A DNA stretch of 64,000 bases from Hyposmocoma kahamanoa (lineage: Eukaryota > Arthropoda > Insecta > Lepidoptera > Cosmopterigidae), in assembly GCF_003589595.1 (NCBI RefSeq), contig NW_020653852.1, positions 4,555,713 through 4,619,712 of the forward strand. The letters run 5' to 3'. Numbering within the stretch: position 1 is the stretch's first letter; every line of letters starts with the position of its first letter. Shown piece by piece: positions 20,013 through 31,189 of this stretch. Both the position numbers and the translations under genes were made by a program. The notes under the pieces were generated by a model. The model was given only the letters and a program-made list of their open reading frames with translations. It did no database searches and had not been told where the DNA came from.

Positions 20013-21232
20013 AATAAACCCATTAAATTTATTTAGGGTGGAATAAAATTGTTACTAATTACCCCAAAATCATGAAGGTAAGAGATTAATAATGGTAATT
20101 TATTTTTTTGCAGTGCTTATTCTTGCGCTGAAATAACAAGTCAACAAGAACGAAGCTACAAAATGTTCTTAATTAATTACAGTCAAAGCTTCATAGCAAT
20201 AGTTAGTTTTGAGTTATTTTCACTTAAATGTAAGAGAATACTGGCTTTGTGTAACTTTCTTCATTGTTCAGATGTTCTCGTTTGTTGTTTAAACAATGAA
20301 CAGTACAAGTTTGTTTATTTTTAATGGTTTTAGTTTTTATAACTCAGTGTTATTCTTAGTTTTGTTAAAAATGGTGGCGGTATTGTTGATTTTTAACACC
20401 ACGTTTGTGTACAAAAGATACAGTTTTCCTTCGATTAAATCGATACCCCCAATGTTATAGGTACTATGCCATCTTAATTTTTGGACTTATTCTGTTTTTA
20501 TTTTATTTCTTGTTTCTTTTTTTCACAAAATACGTCTTTTTGTTATTTTTTCGAATTTTGTTTCTTTATATTGTTTTTTCACAAAATTCGGGGAGCGTAA
20601 TATTAGTATATAAGTGTGGCTGTTTACAAAAATAATAGAAAATGACCAAAAAATAAAGTTGACGTAGTGTTCACTGGATGTATCGAAATATGGATACGCT
20701 GTAGGCGGTCAAAAAGTGACATCATCGTAGCAAGGCAAAAATCACCGATATGCCTTCATTGACCCTTTTTCTCCTGACCTTGCGTGAATCACAATCGAAG
20801 TGCGCTATTAAAAACTACACTAAAAGTATAAAAATAAAATCCAGAATCGTACTTACAGTAAGTATATCATCTAGTTACATTATTTCCTAATCTTGGCATT
20901 TTTAAATATTTTGTTGATTAACACTGTGTGCTACATACGCGTTTATCCCTTTTACTCTCGCGAGTGCTGTTTAAAGGCGAAACGAAACGACAAACGACAG
21001 TGTCATCATGACGTCACTCACATACTCTCTGATTAGTTTGTACTTTGTTACAACATTTTAAGATTCTTGTTCTATTCAATTTTTTAGTTTCTGGCTTCTC
21101 TTGTAGAATTGGTCGTAGTTAAACAAAAAGGATCCAATTCACAAAATTATCAAAAAATAGTTATATGTACCAAACGGTTCTTAAAGTCTTACTTCAGCAA
21201 AGATCAGCAAAAAAAAATCCAACATATAAACA
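20013..21232. other. No recognised feature
   Basis: T-rich near 20480-20590, where a hydrophobic 76-codon frame is a by-product of T runs. TGACGTCA occurs at about 21010. No gene seen. Confidence 0.35.
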
Positions 21233-21518
21233 CAATGACTTACAATTATATGGACGTCGGATCCGCGCTAAAATGTGTCCGAACTTATAGGGCGTTAAAA
21301 TCGTATATAGAGCGTCATTCACGCTTCAGTCTTCGTTTGTTCGACTGACAGCGAAGCAAGCAAAATTAAACAGTACTGCGATGACATTACAATTTAAATT
21401 CAACGTTTTAGCTTATTCATATTCCTTTACATGTCACTACGTTTAAATAGGTTGACTTGGGACATTTTTTTCGTGGTTTTTGTATTAGATCCGTCGTCCA
21501 TATAATTGCAAGTCAATG
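21233..21518 (+). mobile_element. Family C MITE (C3), full length
   Basis: Inverted ends CAATGACTTACAA and TTGCAAGTCAATG with a perfect 8-bp duplication TATAAACA (21225-21232 and 21519-21526). Internal blocks as in C1, including GACAGCGAAGCAAGCAAAAT. Confidence 0.92.
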
Positions 21519-22024
21519 TATAAACACAAATAAATATTGCTGGAGTTACATGACATTATAAGTTTTGAAAATAAAACAAGAGAGAAACACTTTTAAACAT
21601 AACTGCCATATCTCGAAAGGGGCTGGATGAGCATTGGACCCTTTATGTTTAACTACGTCCAATTTCGCCAATGTCAAGTCAGTCATGGGAGTTATACTTT
21701 CGTTTTTTAGACGTTTAATTAATAAACACTGCTCTTTAGTCTATTCCGGCTTCTGGGACAATGCAACACACGATATACCATCATCGTTACAGATATTTAA
21801 ATAAATAACTTTTATAACTTAAGTTTGTTAGTACTAATAAAATCAGTTATTAATTCTAAGAGGGTATTTGTAAAAACATATAACAGAAACTTGAAATTTA
21901 CGGGGCGAGGAATAGAAAGTGGAAGAATATCAAATAGAACACGTTCTGGTAGGGCAGCTGAAAGATATGTGGTCTGAGGTGCCTTCAGCCAGCCCACGTT
22001 CAAGATTCTAGTTTTCTAGATATC
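21519..22024. other. No recognised feature
   Basis: No repeat match in the window. The 63-codon minus frame at 21812-22003 has no known domain. Confidence 0.35.
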
Positions 22025-22025
22025 T

Positions 22026-22999
22026 TATTTCATTTATTTGTTTATTTATTTTATTTATTTATTTACTTTAGGAAGTTTTACAGCTATAAGTCAAAGATGG
22101 TGTATAAAACTAAACAATATAAAAAAAGCCTATTACAAACCTCCACATTTGAATATCAAAATTACAAACCAATAAGTAATGCTGATCTGACTTACATTTT
22201 TATAGTTTAAAGCAGTCAAAAAATAAACATTTTGTATATATTTCGATTGCCTATATATGTTACATATAGATCAATATCCATATGTATATACCTTACATCT
22301 ATTGTATAAAATATAAAACAAGTTTGAGCACACCTATAATTATTGCTGTCCTGCTGAAGTAATTCAAACCTACAGTTCGTCTAATGGCCGCAGGGCTTGT
22401 TGCAAACAGACCAAAGTCATAGTCGGTGCAGTACTTATGTGTTTCACATCCACGCAACATGAATGTGATGTGTCGATAATTTGTGTGATAAAGTGGCATG
22501 TGAAGCAAGGGGCGCCGCCACAACCGCCAGTGTGTTAGTGCGAAGACCAATTTTTGACAGTAATTCCGGACAGGCAATGTTGCCATTAGCCAGGTTAGAT
22601 ATAAAACAAACGTCATTCACTTCACGACGCATCAGAAGAAAGTGATACCGCCTGTATCGGTGCTCATAGCTTAAAGACTGTTGTCTGGCCTTATAATCAA
22701 GAAATCGCAGAAATCGTTTTTGTATATTTTCCAACCGCGCAATATAAACACTGTACTGCGGATTCCACACCTGTGATGCGAAGTCATCTTGAGACTTCGT
22801 ACCAAACGATCGTTTTTATAGACCTTAACTCATTGGACATACGCATCACAAAACCAAGGGCTCTTGAAGCCTTACTAGCAATATGATCAATGTGATACTT
22901 ATAGATTAATTTACTATTGTGTAAAATGTTATGGATTTCATTAAATTTGTAAACCCCTTTCGATCGTTCAAGACATAACATGTATGTAGAAATTTGCAC
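22026..22999 (-). pseudogene. LINE-3 carboxy-terminal relic with 3'UTR and tail
   Basis: The minus strand begins with HIDHIASKASRALGFVMRMS (post-RT region), continues WNPQYSVYIARLENIQKRFL, RREVNDVCFISNLANGNIAC and PELLSKIGLRTNT, then shifts frame into RRPLLHMPLYHTNYRH. It ends in an antisense (AAAT)n tail at 22026-22078. This is the normal end of a Jockey-like polymerase. At least two frameshifts; the catalytic RT region is missing (5'-truncated). Confidence 0.85.
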
Positions 23000-23149
23000 A
23001 GATGTGTTACGACGCTGTTATTAAAATATTAAGATGTATATTAGAGTGATGTCACACTTTAGGACTGCTTGCTATGTAACTAATAATAATACAAATATTA
23101 TATATATATAATAATTGGTTTGTATGGAGTCATGCATCTACCAAAATAT

Positions 23150-23400
23150 TGTGATCGAAGCAAGTTTCTGTGGCAAGGCTTTTTATTTCTCCCTATATAT
23201 TTTAGAGCCGTTTCACGCTCGTGGTCACGGGTTGACCGGCGTAGGGCGGTTGACAACTTTAAGGACAGAGATATCGGTGTACCCTTTTTCGTTGTGTTAT
23301 TGACAACACTCATTCCGGCTTCTTGCGTACCAGTAATATTCTCATTTCTACCCGACGCACCGCACTCACTATATTTACACATGAATCAGACTTTTTTATT
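23150..23400 (-). pseudogene. Penelope-like element 3'-end relic
   Basis: Layout resembles the end of the element at 28783-29628: minus-strand text with ECGASGRNENITGTQEAGMS, then a block giving CACGCTCGTGGTCACGGGTTGAC on the plus strand (shared CGCTC...GTCACGGGTTGACYGG core with 28820-28850), and an ACTTTAAGGACAGAGATATC segment. The GIY-YIG part is missing. Confidence 0.45.
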
Positions 23401-23539
23401 ATTTTATTTATATACTAGGAAAATCCTTAGTAGTTTCTAACTGCCACCCTAAGGGGTCATGGTCCGTATGACAAATGAGATGTGTCCGTATGAGACTGTG
23501 GCGCACATCCTACTACAACGTTCCGTTAGTCGTATTCTT

Positions 23540-23582
23540 TACCACCAGGCACAAGACTTGTTACTTGGTATCATAAAAAATT
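23540..23582 (+). repeat. Family A tail-end fragment
   Basis: TTTACCACCAGGCACAAGAC then TTGGTATCATAAAAAATT: only the last 40 bases of the family. Confidence 0.55.
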
Positions 23583-23794
23583 AACAATAAGACCCAGCAG
23601 AATGCTGAGATCCATGAAGGAGCTCGGGTGGCATGAGTAGGTCCTTGGGTGGATACCAGCAAAATAGGTGTCTAGACGTCGAGTTGCGGATACCATCCCA
23701 ACACACCATACTATACTAATACATAGTATATTAAAGCAATAGGCCATTGAACAATTTTTGTTACTTGCAATGAAAACGTGTTTTTTTAATGACA

Positions 23795-23888
23795 CAAGTG
23801 ACGGGACGAACGAAAGTCGTGCGCCTGGTGCCATAGTCAGTATCACTGCGTCGGGCACCCTGAGACATAAGTTGACAAGTCCCATATC
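23795..23888 (-). repeat. Family A fragment
   Basis: AAGTGACGGGACGAACGAAA, GTCGTGCGCCTGGTG, then CACCCTGAGACATAAGTTGA and CAAGTCCCAT. The middle of the family is deleted. Confidence 0.7.
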
Positions 23889-24498
23889 AGCTCACGCGAT
23901 GCGCTCATTCTACCGCAAAATGGTGGCTATTTGGTTTCGCAAATTAGAAAAGGATTCAGTTTAAATACAAGTTTTTATGAATAAAAACTATTATTCTGCA
24001 TTGCTAAATAAATACCCTCCGTACTACAACAAAAACATCTCAAATAAAATGCAGTAATACACCGCAAATCCTACACTTAAAAAGCACTAATGAAATTTTT
24101 GGTGTACTTGGGTAAATATGATAATATTCCGTTTGAGTGGTTCTAATGTTTACCATGAAATTACTCCTTAAAGTATAGTTTATAAACATTTATATTCAGG
24201 GTAAACTTAAAAAACGCAACTTACGGTACGTTTTCAATAAATAAACACCGACATCACCACCCCAAACAATAACACACACGATTGTCGTGAGGTATTTTTG
24301 AAGTTGTTTATTTTTTTTAAATGACAGACCCAGGCATTAAAAACTTTATGGTTTGCTAGAGTAGTTACCGAAATAGCAATTAGTATTAGTTCTTTTACCT
24401 GTTATAACTTCGATATCCGATAAATCGGTATAAAATCGTCACCGGCACCTCTAGGTGTGGTATGCTTCCAGAGACGCATGAATCGCGTGAGCGGATAT

Positions 24499-24598
24499 GT
24501 GCCTGTAATTTCACCAGCACCCTTGTCCTTCAAAACCGGAACGCCCCGTAATGCTAACATTATCATTTGAATGCAGAAACAGGCAAGGTGGCAGCACT
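24499..24598 (-). repeat. Family A fragment ending at an assembly gap
   Basis: ATGTGCCTGTAATTTCACCA, CAAAACCGGAACGC, then AGGCAAGGTGGCAGCACT, where the N run begins. The rest of the copy is not found after the gap. Confidence 0.75.
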
Positions 24599-24608
24599 NN
24601 NNNNNNNN
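24599..24608. other. Assembly gap (10 N)
   Basis: Ten N bases. The sequence before is family A, the sequence after is unrelated, so continuity is not proven. Confidence 0.98.
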
Positions 24609-25825
24609 TGGCTCCGCCCAAATTTGTGAAACAAATATATGCCTGAAGTTCGCGTGACATGCGACAGGAGATGTTGAATTCTGCGCATTAAAAGTACCAA
24701 ATTCGTTTTAGCGGAATAACTCTAAAACTACAGGGATTAAAAAAAATCCGTAGTGACAGTTGTCGAACATGCATAAATATAATTCATTATCTAATTTTTG
24801 TCCTAATAACCTGTAGCATTTCGAGGATAAATCGAAAGAATTTGAAAATTAGAGGTCATTTCGTGATTTTTATCTATCGAGGAAACTTTATTGTTTTATG
24901 TTTCTGATTAATGTCTATGCTTGAAAATATCGTGTAGTTACTCATACAATATTTTATTTTTAACTTTAAAGTGGATATACCCATTTAAAATCGAATCGAA
25001 GATTAGGAATTTTTCCTCTGCTCCCTCTTAATGACAATGAGACAATAGTTAATCCTTTTTCATAGCGTACTGTCTCTCCTGTCACTAACTGTCATATTTC
25101 ACTTTCTTGCCAGAACTGACTAAAGGTTTGGTGGAAGAGGATGTAGAGGCTCGTCGGTGGCAACGCAGACGCGTCCTTTGCGGTGCGTGGGTCAATGCAT
25201 AGCGAAAAATGGTCGTTGTCGCGCGCGGTGATGGATTACCGTTCCATAATTGGTTTATTATTAATATGACATGGCCGGTCTTTATTTCTGTTCTAAAAAT
25301 AATATTAAAATACGTTTATGAATTTGTACCGTCGACCTCTGAACTGGAAAATTGCTATCTTGCCAATAAAGCCTCATCTTGTGCACTGTAATTTGCTTTA
25401 GTTCGTCTCCGTATTTTAGTTTCGTGCACGGAACAGAATAATATTATTTTGAATTTTACTGTATTATGATAAAGTCGTTATTCGTAGAAGTAAGATTTTC
25501 TAATCTCCTTTCTTATTATTCAAATATGCTTTTCTATGTTAATGAATTCTGATTATAGTTGTCTGACTTAACGGTATTAACTTAAACTTAAGTTAGCAGG
25601 TTCTCCTAATTACTACCCTACTAAACGATAATATATTTAACTTGAAACTAATTAAAAGTTATGTACAATTCTTCGAAAGTAATTTACCGATAACTGTTAC
25701 ACCATAACTAATCATCGGTATTATAAATAGGTATTGAAATATTTCTGTGTAATTTGAACAGACGCCAAGAAATATCCGCTTGCTGCGCTTCAATTATCAT
25801 ACGTATATAATATTGCTCTTAACCA
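24609..25825. other. No recognised feature
   Basis: AT-rich. The 60-codon frame at 25209-25391 has no known domain. No repeat family match seen. Confidence 0.35.
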
Positions 25826-25829
25826 CTAC

Positions 25830-26250
25830 CTAGTTCTGGAGCAAAGATAGGATCCACGATGGAACGAGCTCGTCCAGAAGATGCCTAATTCAGTCACACC
25901 TTCAAGATACTCGATTTGTATGTGCTTGGAAACACAGTCGCAGGTAGGGAATTCCAGGCTGTGCGCATAATAAAAGATGATGGAAAGCGCTTTTTATACG
26001 CCTGAAGGGAATATTTACCAAGTAAGAATGACATCTCATCGTACGTCTGGATGTTAGAGCGTAAAAGGGCTAATGGAGCTCGTGGGCACACACACCGAAA
26101 TATATTCAATATATAACACTCCTGACAAACCTCGTCTCCTCCAGCCTCCGTCAGTCTAGGCATAAGTCCGTTTATTCTTGATACCTTCAACCCGGCCTTT
26201 TGTAAGGACATCCTCAATCTGATTGAGATATGTACACCGAAGACTACTTC
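25830..26250 (-). pseudogene. LINE carboxy-terminal relic
   Basis: A minus frame (25894-26271) contains KKRFPSSFIMRTAWNSLPAT followed by VFPSTY, the final conserved motif of many non-LTR polymerases (F..R....WN.LP..VFP). Upstream text (VSRINGLMPRLTEAGGDEVC) is less typical. After VFPSTY the coding sense continues out of frame. Dead fragment without RT core. Confidence 0.65.
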
Positions 26251-26254
26251 TCCC

Positions 26255-26570
26255 CACATCTCCATCCACATTCGCTCAATAAATTTGTGCCGTTAGTTTA
26301 TCAACATTCATTCTTTCTACATGACCAAACCATCGAAGCATGTGTCTCTCGATCCTGGCCACTATATCATATTTCATACCACAACGTTCTCTTACACTGT
26401 TCAGCATTCTGTTCTCAAAATAAATACAGCACATATTGGCGCAAAGCTCTCATTTCAGCATTCACTCTACTTTGATGCTTTTCCTGGCATACCCAACAGT
26501 CACTACCATACATTAGGGTTGGAATCAATATGTCTCGATAAACAGCCGAATGTGCCTGTCTTTAGATAGT
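26255..26570 (-). pseudogene. RTE-type LINE carboxy-terminal relic
   Basis: The minus strand reads PTLMYGSDCWVCQEKHQSRV, then NAEMRALRQ, RERCGMKYDIVARIERHMLR and WFGHVERMN after one shift. This is the standard end of RTE-like polymerases. It abuts the LINE relic at 25830-26250. Confidence 0.75.
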
Positions 26571-27095
26571 CTGGATAATTATCACACATTTCACACAAAA
26601 AATTAAGTAGAAGTAGGTATTATTGCTTACGTAATAAAGCTCAAACTAAATACAGTTAATCCAAAATAAATAATGTATACGTAATTGTAACCTATCCCAC
26701 GGCATTCAGACGCCCTTGATTTGTAAATTGTAAGCCGCAATAGATCATTAGCTACGAATGGATAACAGCGCCATCTCTTTTAGGTACAAATGTTTATTTA
26801 CAAAGAGCAACCCCTAGAGTTTTTTGCTCATTCTTCTCAGGGGAATCTGCCTTATGAATGAGTGGCATTTACAAAGCGACGATTTCAAATGTAATTTGCG
26901 TACCTGTGAAATAAAAATTTTTAGACTGACTGATTGCAGTTTTCTGCTTTCAATTACCTTTAAAAGAATGTCTTTGTTTATGCTTTTGACCCTATATAAA
27001 AACCCGTTATGTTAGGTGACAGCGTGTCCATGTACATAATCGAGTTTTTTGGTTTCCGCCATTAGTACACATTGAATGAAGAATATTTTTCCGGT
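26571..27095. other. No recognised feature
   Basis: No recognisable repeat. Open frame at 26824-27015 unassigned. Confidence 0.35.
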
Positions 27096-27165
27096 TCTCA
27101 GAACCGTTTTATTTGAAACCAATGTTTCGGACTCTTTACAGCTTTAATGTTCACAGCTGCTTGTA
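27096..27165 (+). repeat. Family G fragment
   Basis: TTTGAAACCAATGTTTCGGA and CTCTTTACAG resemble the AACCAACGTTTCGGGCACTT and TACAGG block at 59046-59075. Confidence 0.4.
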
Positions 27166-27261
27166 AAGCTATTAACCATCAAAGAGTTAGGTCTAATATT
27201 AGTGAAAACCGTTCAATATTGAACTATAATTGCTCCTCCGTTCCGAAACTACCTCAATGGC

Positions 27262-27335
27262 ATATTTGTATGGCCTACATTTATTTCTCTCGCGAGTTTG
27301 AATGTAATTTGTGGTTGTCTGTGCGTTTCCCTTCG
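27262..27335 (+). repeat. SINE D, body only
   Basis: ATTTGTATGGCCTACATTTA, TTTCTCTCGCGAGTTTG and TTGTGGTTGTCTGTG; the tRNA-like head is absent. Confidence 0.65.
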
Positions 27336-27367
27336 TGAACGTTTTTTATTTATTATAGTTTATTTAA

Positions 27368-27613
27368 TATATTCGCTGGCTCGGCCATTTAGAAAAGATG
27401 GGAGAGGATCGGGACGTGAAGAGAGTTTATTTAGGTCGACCTACTGAACGAAGACCGGTTGATCGTCCAAGGTACCGCTGGAGCGACGCCGTGGATCTGC
27501 GCGAATTACAAGCCATCAATTGGCGAGAGATTGCACAGGACCAAAGTAAGTGGCATCATCTCGTTTCGGAGGCCGGGACACATTTTGGGTCGCTTAGCCA
27601 GCGGATTATATAA
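27368..27613 (+). pseudogene. RTE-type LINE carboxy terminus
   Basis: An open fragment beginning IRWLGHLEKMGEDRDVKRVY, then LGRPTERRPVDRPRYRWSDA, NWREIAQDQSKWHHLVSEAG and THFGSLSQR before the stop. This is the complete carboxy end of an RTE-like polymerase; an in-frame stop lies just upstream at 27365-27367. Nothing of the RT core remains. A decayed relative lies antisense at 57556-57772. Confidence 0.8.
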
Positions 27614-28104
27614 TTTACTTAAGAAAACAGGATTTCAGTTAATTTTCTGAATTTACAAAACTTATAACGAAAATGGATAAGTAATCGTATTTTGTTGCCA
27701 TTATTAAGTTTATCCTGTAACCGGAAGATTGCCTGAAAGAGATTGCTATGGAGCAATTTAACTTATTTAAAATTTAATTTATTTATACCTGTCTTTGAAT
27801 TTTTTTGTTACGTATTTGCTAAAAAATATTTGTATAGTATTGTATAGTAATTAAAAAGAAATGTTTCGTTTGTTGAGTATTAAATATATATTTTTTTAAT
27901 AAATTAACCATCAGACTGTACGACAGCATATTGCGTCATAACGTTTAGTCCCGTGGGTTTCGTATACTGGCAAACCTAGCGTGAGGCGGATCAATGACCT
28001 CAAAAGGGTGGCAGGGTGGCTGGATGAGGTCATTGGCTGCACAGTTTAGTCAAAGAATAACGCCAATAATAACCATCGAACCGTTGCAACATTATCTATT
28101 TTAA
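27614..28104. other. No recognised feature
   Basis: AT-rich; probably 3'UTR of the preceding LINE at first, then unassigned. GTGGGTTTCGTATACTGGCA near 27953 is unfamiliar. Confidence 0.35.
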
Positions 28105-28335
28105 ATAATTACAATTCAAATCACTTACATTGAAAATGAAAGAATGAAAGTGTTTTTTGTCGAATATCAATCGCGTACATTTGTTTTATTTTTTCAAACA
28201 AAGTAATAGTTCTGGCTTACGTGGCACGGGTGACTGACTTCTGTATAAAAAAACAAATGGACGCGATTTAAATCCGAAAAGAAAAAAATAGTTTCATTTC
28301 CTACGTGTAGCAATCGCGAAAACTGACATCGTTAT
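28105..28335. repeat. Family G, inverted fragments
   Basis: TATCAATCGCGTACATTTGT with TTTTTTCAAACAAAGTAATA, then after a GCACGGGTGACTGACT block CAAATGGACGCGATTTAAAT, TAGTTTCATTTCCTACGTGT and AGCAATCGCGAAAACTGA. The pieces match family G blocks at 45895-46030 and 58905-59125. Confidence 0.55.
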
Positions 28336-28344
28336 TCACAACTG

Positions 28345-28387
28345 TCATTAAGCAGTACCTTTTTTTTTTTTTCATTAAGCAGTACCT
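28345..28387. mobile_element. Poly-T insert flanked by a 16-bp direct repeat
   Basis: TCATTAAGCAGTACCT occurs at 28345-28360 and again at 28372-28387, separated only by 11 T. This is the form of a retroposition event in which only the poly(A) tail was copied, read antisense; replication slippage is the alternative. Confidence 0.6.
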
Positions 28388-28782
28388 ACGGCTTAACCAC
28401 GAAGAAAATCACGCAACTACTCGCATGGGGTCCTTACTGACCCCAATTTATTAAGAAGATTTCTAATGAATTAATAATGGTATTTAATAAAAGACTCAAT
28501 ATTACGAAATATTTGTAAATATTACATAAATATACCGGTGAAAAAATCTGTGGTAAAGTTTAATTTCACAAACTCTGTAACAATACAAGATAGTACTCAA
28601 AAACACAATTAATAACAATAATAGATTCACTTACCCCGAACAAAAAATGTTACGTAACTATTCCCACGGGGTCACGCATTAAGAGCGTATTATCTTTAAA
28701 GTCTTTGTTACTAAAATATTATATTTGATGCGAATTAGGAAACTAATTGATTATCACGAATTTCAGGCTTCTTACCACGTTA
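28388..28782. other. No recognised feature
   Basis: AT-rich, no open frame of note. Confidence 0.35.
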
Positions 28783-29628
28783 TGACTTCTTTTTATTTTC
28801 CCGATATTTCGGAACGGTTGCACGCTCCATGGGCACGGGTTGACTGGACGGCGGCAAATGACAGCTTTAAGAGCAGACATATCTATCTACCGTCTTGCGC
28901 TGTCGACGACTACTACCTTCATTCAGATTTGTTGTGGCGTTACCATTGTCACTGACTTTTTTCACACAAACCACACTCACTGTATCCACTCGTGAAACTG
29001 AACATGAGGTGTTTATGTTTTTATTACTGCACGCATTAAGGACCGGATTCCATGCACTGGACAGTTTAAAATCATCATCACGGTTAAAAGTTTTGTCCTT
29101 CGTGATCTCGATGGCTTCTCGTACCAACGGTATGTAGTGACGTTCTGTCGATAGTACCTGGGGGCTATGCAATCGATCCAGTGGTTAGTGTCAGTCTGTG
29201 TGAGATGTCGTGCTATAGCCGACTTCTATGCATCATTGTTTTTTACTGCTCGGATGTGTTCCTTCATACGATCGTCAATTGTTCGTTTGGTCTGACCGAT
29301 ATACGAGCTCCCACAACTGCAGTTGACTTTATAGACACCCGGTGTTTGTAAAGGAGGGTGGTCTTTTGGTGAACGTAACATTTTTCCTATTTTGGTTAAT
29401 GGGGTGAAAACAGTTTGTGTAAAAAAAAACAGTTTTGTGTGAAAAAGGTGACAATGGTAACGCCACAACAAATTGCGATGAAGTTAGTAGTCGTCGACAG
29501 CGCAAGAGGGTAGACAGATATGTCTGCTCTTAAAGCTGTCATCTGCCGCCGTCCAGTTAACCAGTGACCATGGAGCGTGCAACCGTTCCGAAATATCGGG
29601 AAAATAAAAAGAAGTCATACCGTGATAA
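28783..29628 (-). mobile_element. Penelope-like element with inverted end repeats
   Basis: Two arms of about 200 bp in inverted orientation, 28783-28985 and 29425-29628, share TTTCCCGATATTTCGGAACG, CTTTAAGAGCAGACATATCT, GCGCTGTCGACGACTACTA and TTGTTGTGGCGTTACCATTG. Between them, on the minus strand, lies the carboxy end of a Penelope-type polymerase with a GIY-YIG domain. Penelope elements often carry repeated end sequences (pseudo-LTRs), sometimes inverted. The RT part is absent, so this copy could not move alone. Confidence 0.8.
28867..29471 (-). pseudogene. GIY-YIG endonuclease region of a Penelope-like element
   Basis: From 29471 leftwards the minus strand gives TPGVYKVNCSCGSSYIGQTK and then TIDDRMKEHIRAVKN: GVY and YIG are the signature pair, the CSC cysteines fit the metal-binding variant of Penelope enzymes, and an arginine follows at the helix. 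A stop follows NNDA at about 29226. After KSAIARHL and DTNHWIDC in the same reading, the frame shifts into the 28867-29172 frame (HYIPLVREAIEITKDKTFNR, SSAWNPVL). In an active element this domain nicks the target for reverse transcription. Here one stop and one shift disable it. Confidence 0.85.
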
Positions 29629-29869
29629 GAAGCCTGAAATTAGTGATAATCATTTAGTAAATAACCGCGAAAGCCTTAAAATCTATATAGGAAGCTAATG
29701 TTGAGTGCGAGAGAGCGTTCCGATACACCAAAGTATTATTTTATGCCGCGTAAAGGAAAGTTGACCCCATACGAGTAATTAAGGATTAATGTAATTAATT
29801 TACTATTTTTTTAAATGATTAATACAGAGGTCGTACGAACAAAGAAACATAGATTACATAGAGTTCTCA
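29629..29869. other. No recognised feature
   Basis: ATTAGTGATAATCATTTAGT at 29638-29657, just after the Penelope arm, resembles the block at 34999-35092 and 45751-45842; otherwise unassigned. Confidence 0.35.
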
Positions 29870-30065
29870 CAAATGACGCTAAAGCAAAAAAACAAAGATC
29901 TGTAAAAACGCATGGAAATTCGTGAACTCAACTTACTCGATCTTAGCTCAATTGGTAGCGCTATTGCCCTGGCTTAGCACAGACGCAGGTTCGTTTTCCG
30001 TCAGATCGAAAGAATGTTTGTATTAATAATTATAACAAACTAGTGCAGTAGTTTCACAAAGAATA
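29870..30065 (+). repeat. Family F element (F3)
   Basis: Pre-head block TTCTCACAAATGACGCTAAA, then box A TTAGCTCAATTGGTAGCGC, box B-like CAGGTTCGTTTTCC, then TGTTTGTATTAATAATTATA, ACAAACTAGTGCAGTAGTTT and CACAAA. Cut before the end of the tail. Confidence 0.75.
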
Positions 30066-30246
30066 AATTAATATCATGATAGTAGAACATTATATTATTA
30101 TTTTAGGTACTATCGACATTATGAATATGTTTTACTGATTTGTTGAAATATACTATAAGTTTGATACATCTATGTCTGACGATTCAAAATATGGGATTAC
30201 ATATATAAAAAATATATAAATTTTAAAGAATCCACTAAACCTTGAA

Positions 30247-30422
30247 CCCTGAAACTGTGTGTCGCGGGTGCTATGAACACACATAGACAACCACAGCTTA
30301 TACCCAAACTCGCGAGAAAAACAAATGTAGGCCATACAAATATTTTTCCCGGTCTGGGAATCGAACCCGGGACCTCTGCGTGGCAGACTAGCATGGTAAC
30401 CGTTCAGCCACGGAGGCAGTTA
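30247..30422 (-). repeat. SINE D copy
   Basis: Antisense: GTCGCGGGTGCTATGAACAC, ACTCGCGAGAAAAACAAATG, and a head with intact box B (GGAATCGAACCCGGGACC) and box A (GTAACCGTTCAGCCACGG). The minus frames at 30153-30394 are reads through this repeat. Confidence 0.82.
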
Positions 30423-30837
30423 ATAACCTCTTGAACACGAATTGCCTTGGCCGATATGGAGATCTTTAAATATGTTTCGGCCTTTAGGAATTACACTCGA
30501 CTTGGCATTGTTTCAAATTTATCTAGCTATAAGTATTACAACAAGTAAAAACCAAGTAGGCAAGTAAATAAGTAGACCAAGTGAGTAACCAAGTCGCAAC
30601 CACTTGCATTCTTTACCATTTAGACAATAACTGGGTACGCTACTATTCTTTTTTTGTCAGCATTATTAGAAATAATTCCCGGAAACTACCGCATGTTGAC
30701 TATGTTCCATTATTCATTGCATTTATTAATGTATTTTCTTTTAATCTAAATTTAACGAACTTTACCATGTGTGTTAATGGTAATGTCGCTCCGTAATGCT
30801 ACTTAATTTATACATCTAACCTAGATTAAGACTACCT
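30423..30837. other. No recognised feature
   Basis: Short AAGTA/CCAAGT-rich run near 30550-30590. The open frame at 30581-30796 is low-complexity and unassigned. Confidence 0.35.
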
Positions 30838-31100
30838 AAATATATTTTGTACAGTATCTTGGCTTCGTTCGACGAAAGAACGGCTAGTATACTGTTACAT
30901 CACCCAGTCTGTCGTATGTTAACCACACTGCCCAACTGTCTCTTGACTCTCTCGTTCCGAACATATTCCAACAAAATGTGGTAAACGTCCTCAATGACGC
31001 CACTATTGCTACAATATGGAGTTGGTGTAAAGCCCATCAAAAAGGTAAACTTCTTTGAAGGAATGTGCCCAGAGCGCAACCTCAGAGCCGTCACAACTTC
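30838..31100 (-). pseudogene. LINE carboxy-terminal relic, cysteine-rich end
   Basis: The minus frame 30900-31094 reads LRLRSGHIPSKKFTFLMGFT, PYCSNSGVIEDVYHILLEYV and RNERVK, then CNSILA. This is the segment after RNase H in Jockey/I-like LINEs, R.RSGH...C..C...ED..H.L..C, with the second and last cysteines replaced by Ser and Tyr. Dead relic. Confidence 0.75.
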
Positions 31101-31189
31101 TAAGTCTATTCAGCATACAGTTATCAAACTACGAAACTTCAGTAGATCAGGTTGAATTATTTCGAACCAGATACCTTTTTCTTTGGATC

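Noticed and set aside
20405..20635. Small membrane protein
   Set aside because: Hydrophobic Phe/Leu runs come from T-rich low-complexity DNA.
21010..21017. CRE-type regulatory site TGACGTCA
   Set aside because: An 8-bp palindrome without a linked gene is not evidence of function.
28783..29628. LTR retrotransposon with inverted LTRs
   Set aside because: The internal coding text is GIY-YIG of Penelope type; no gag, protease, integrase or RNase H text.
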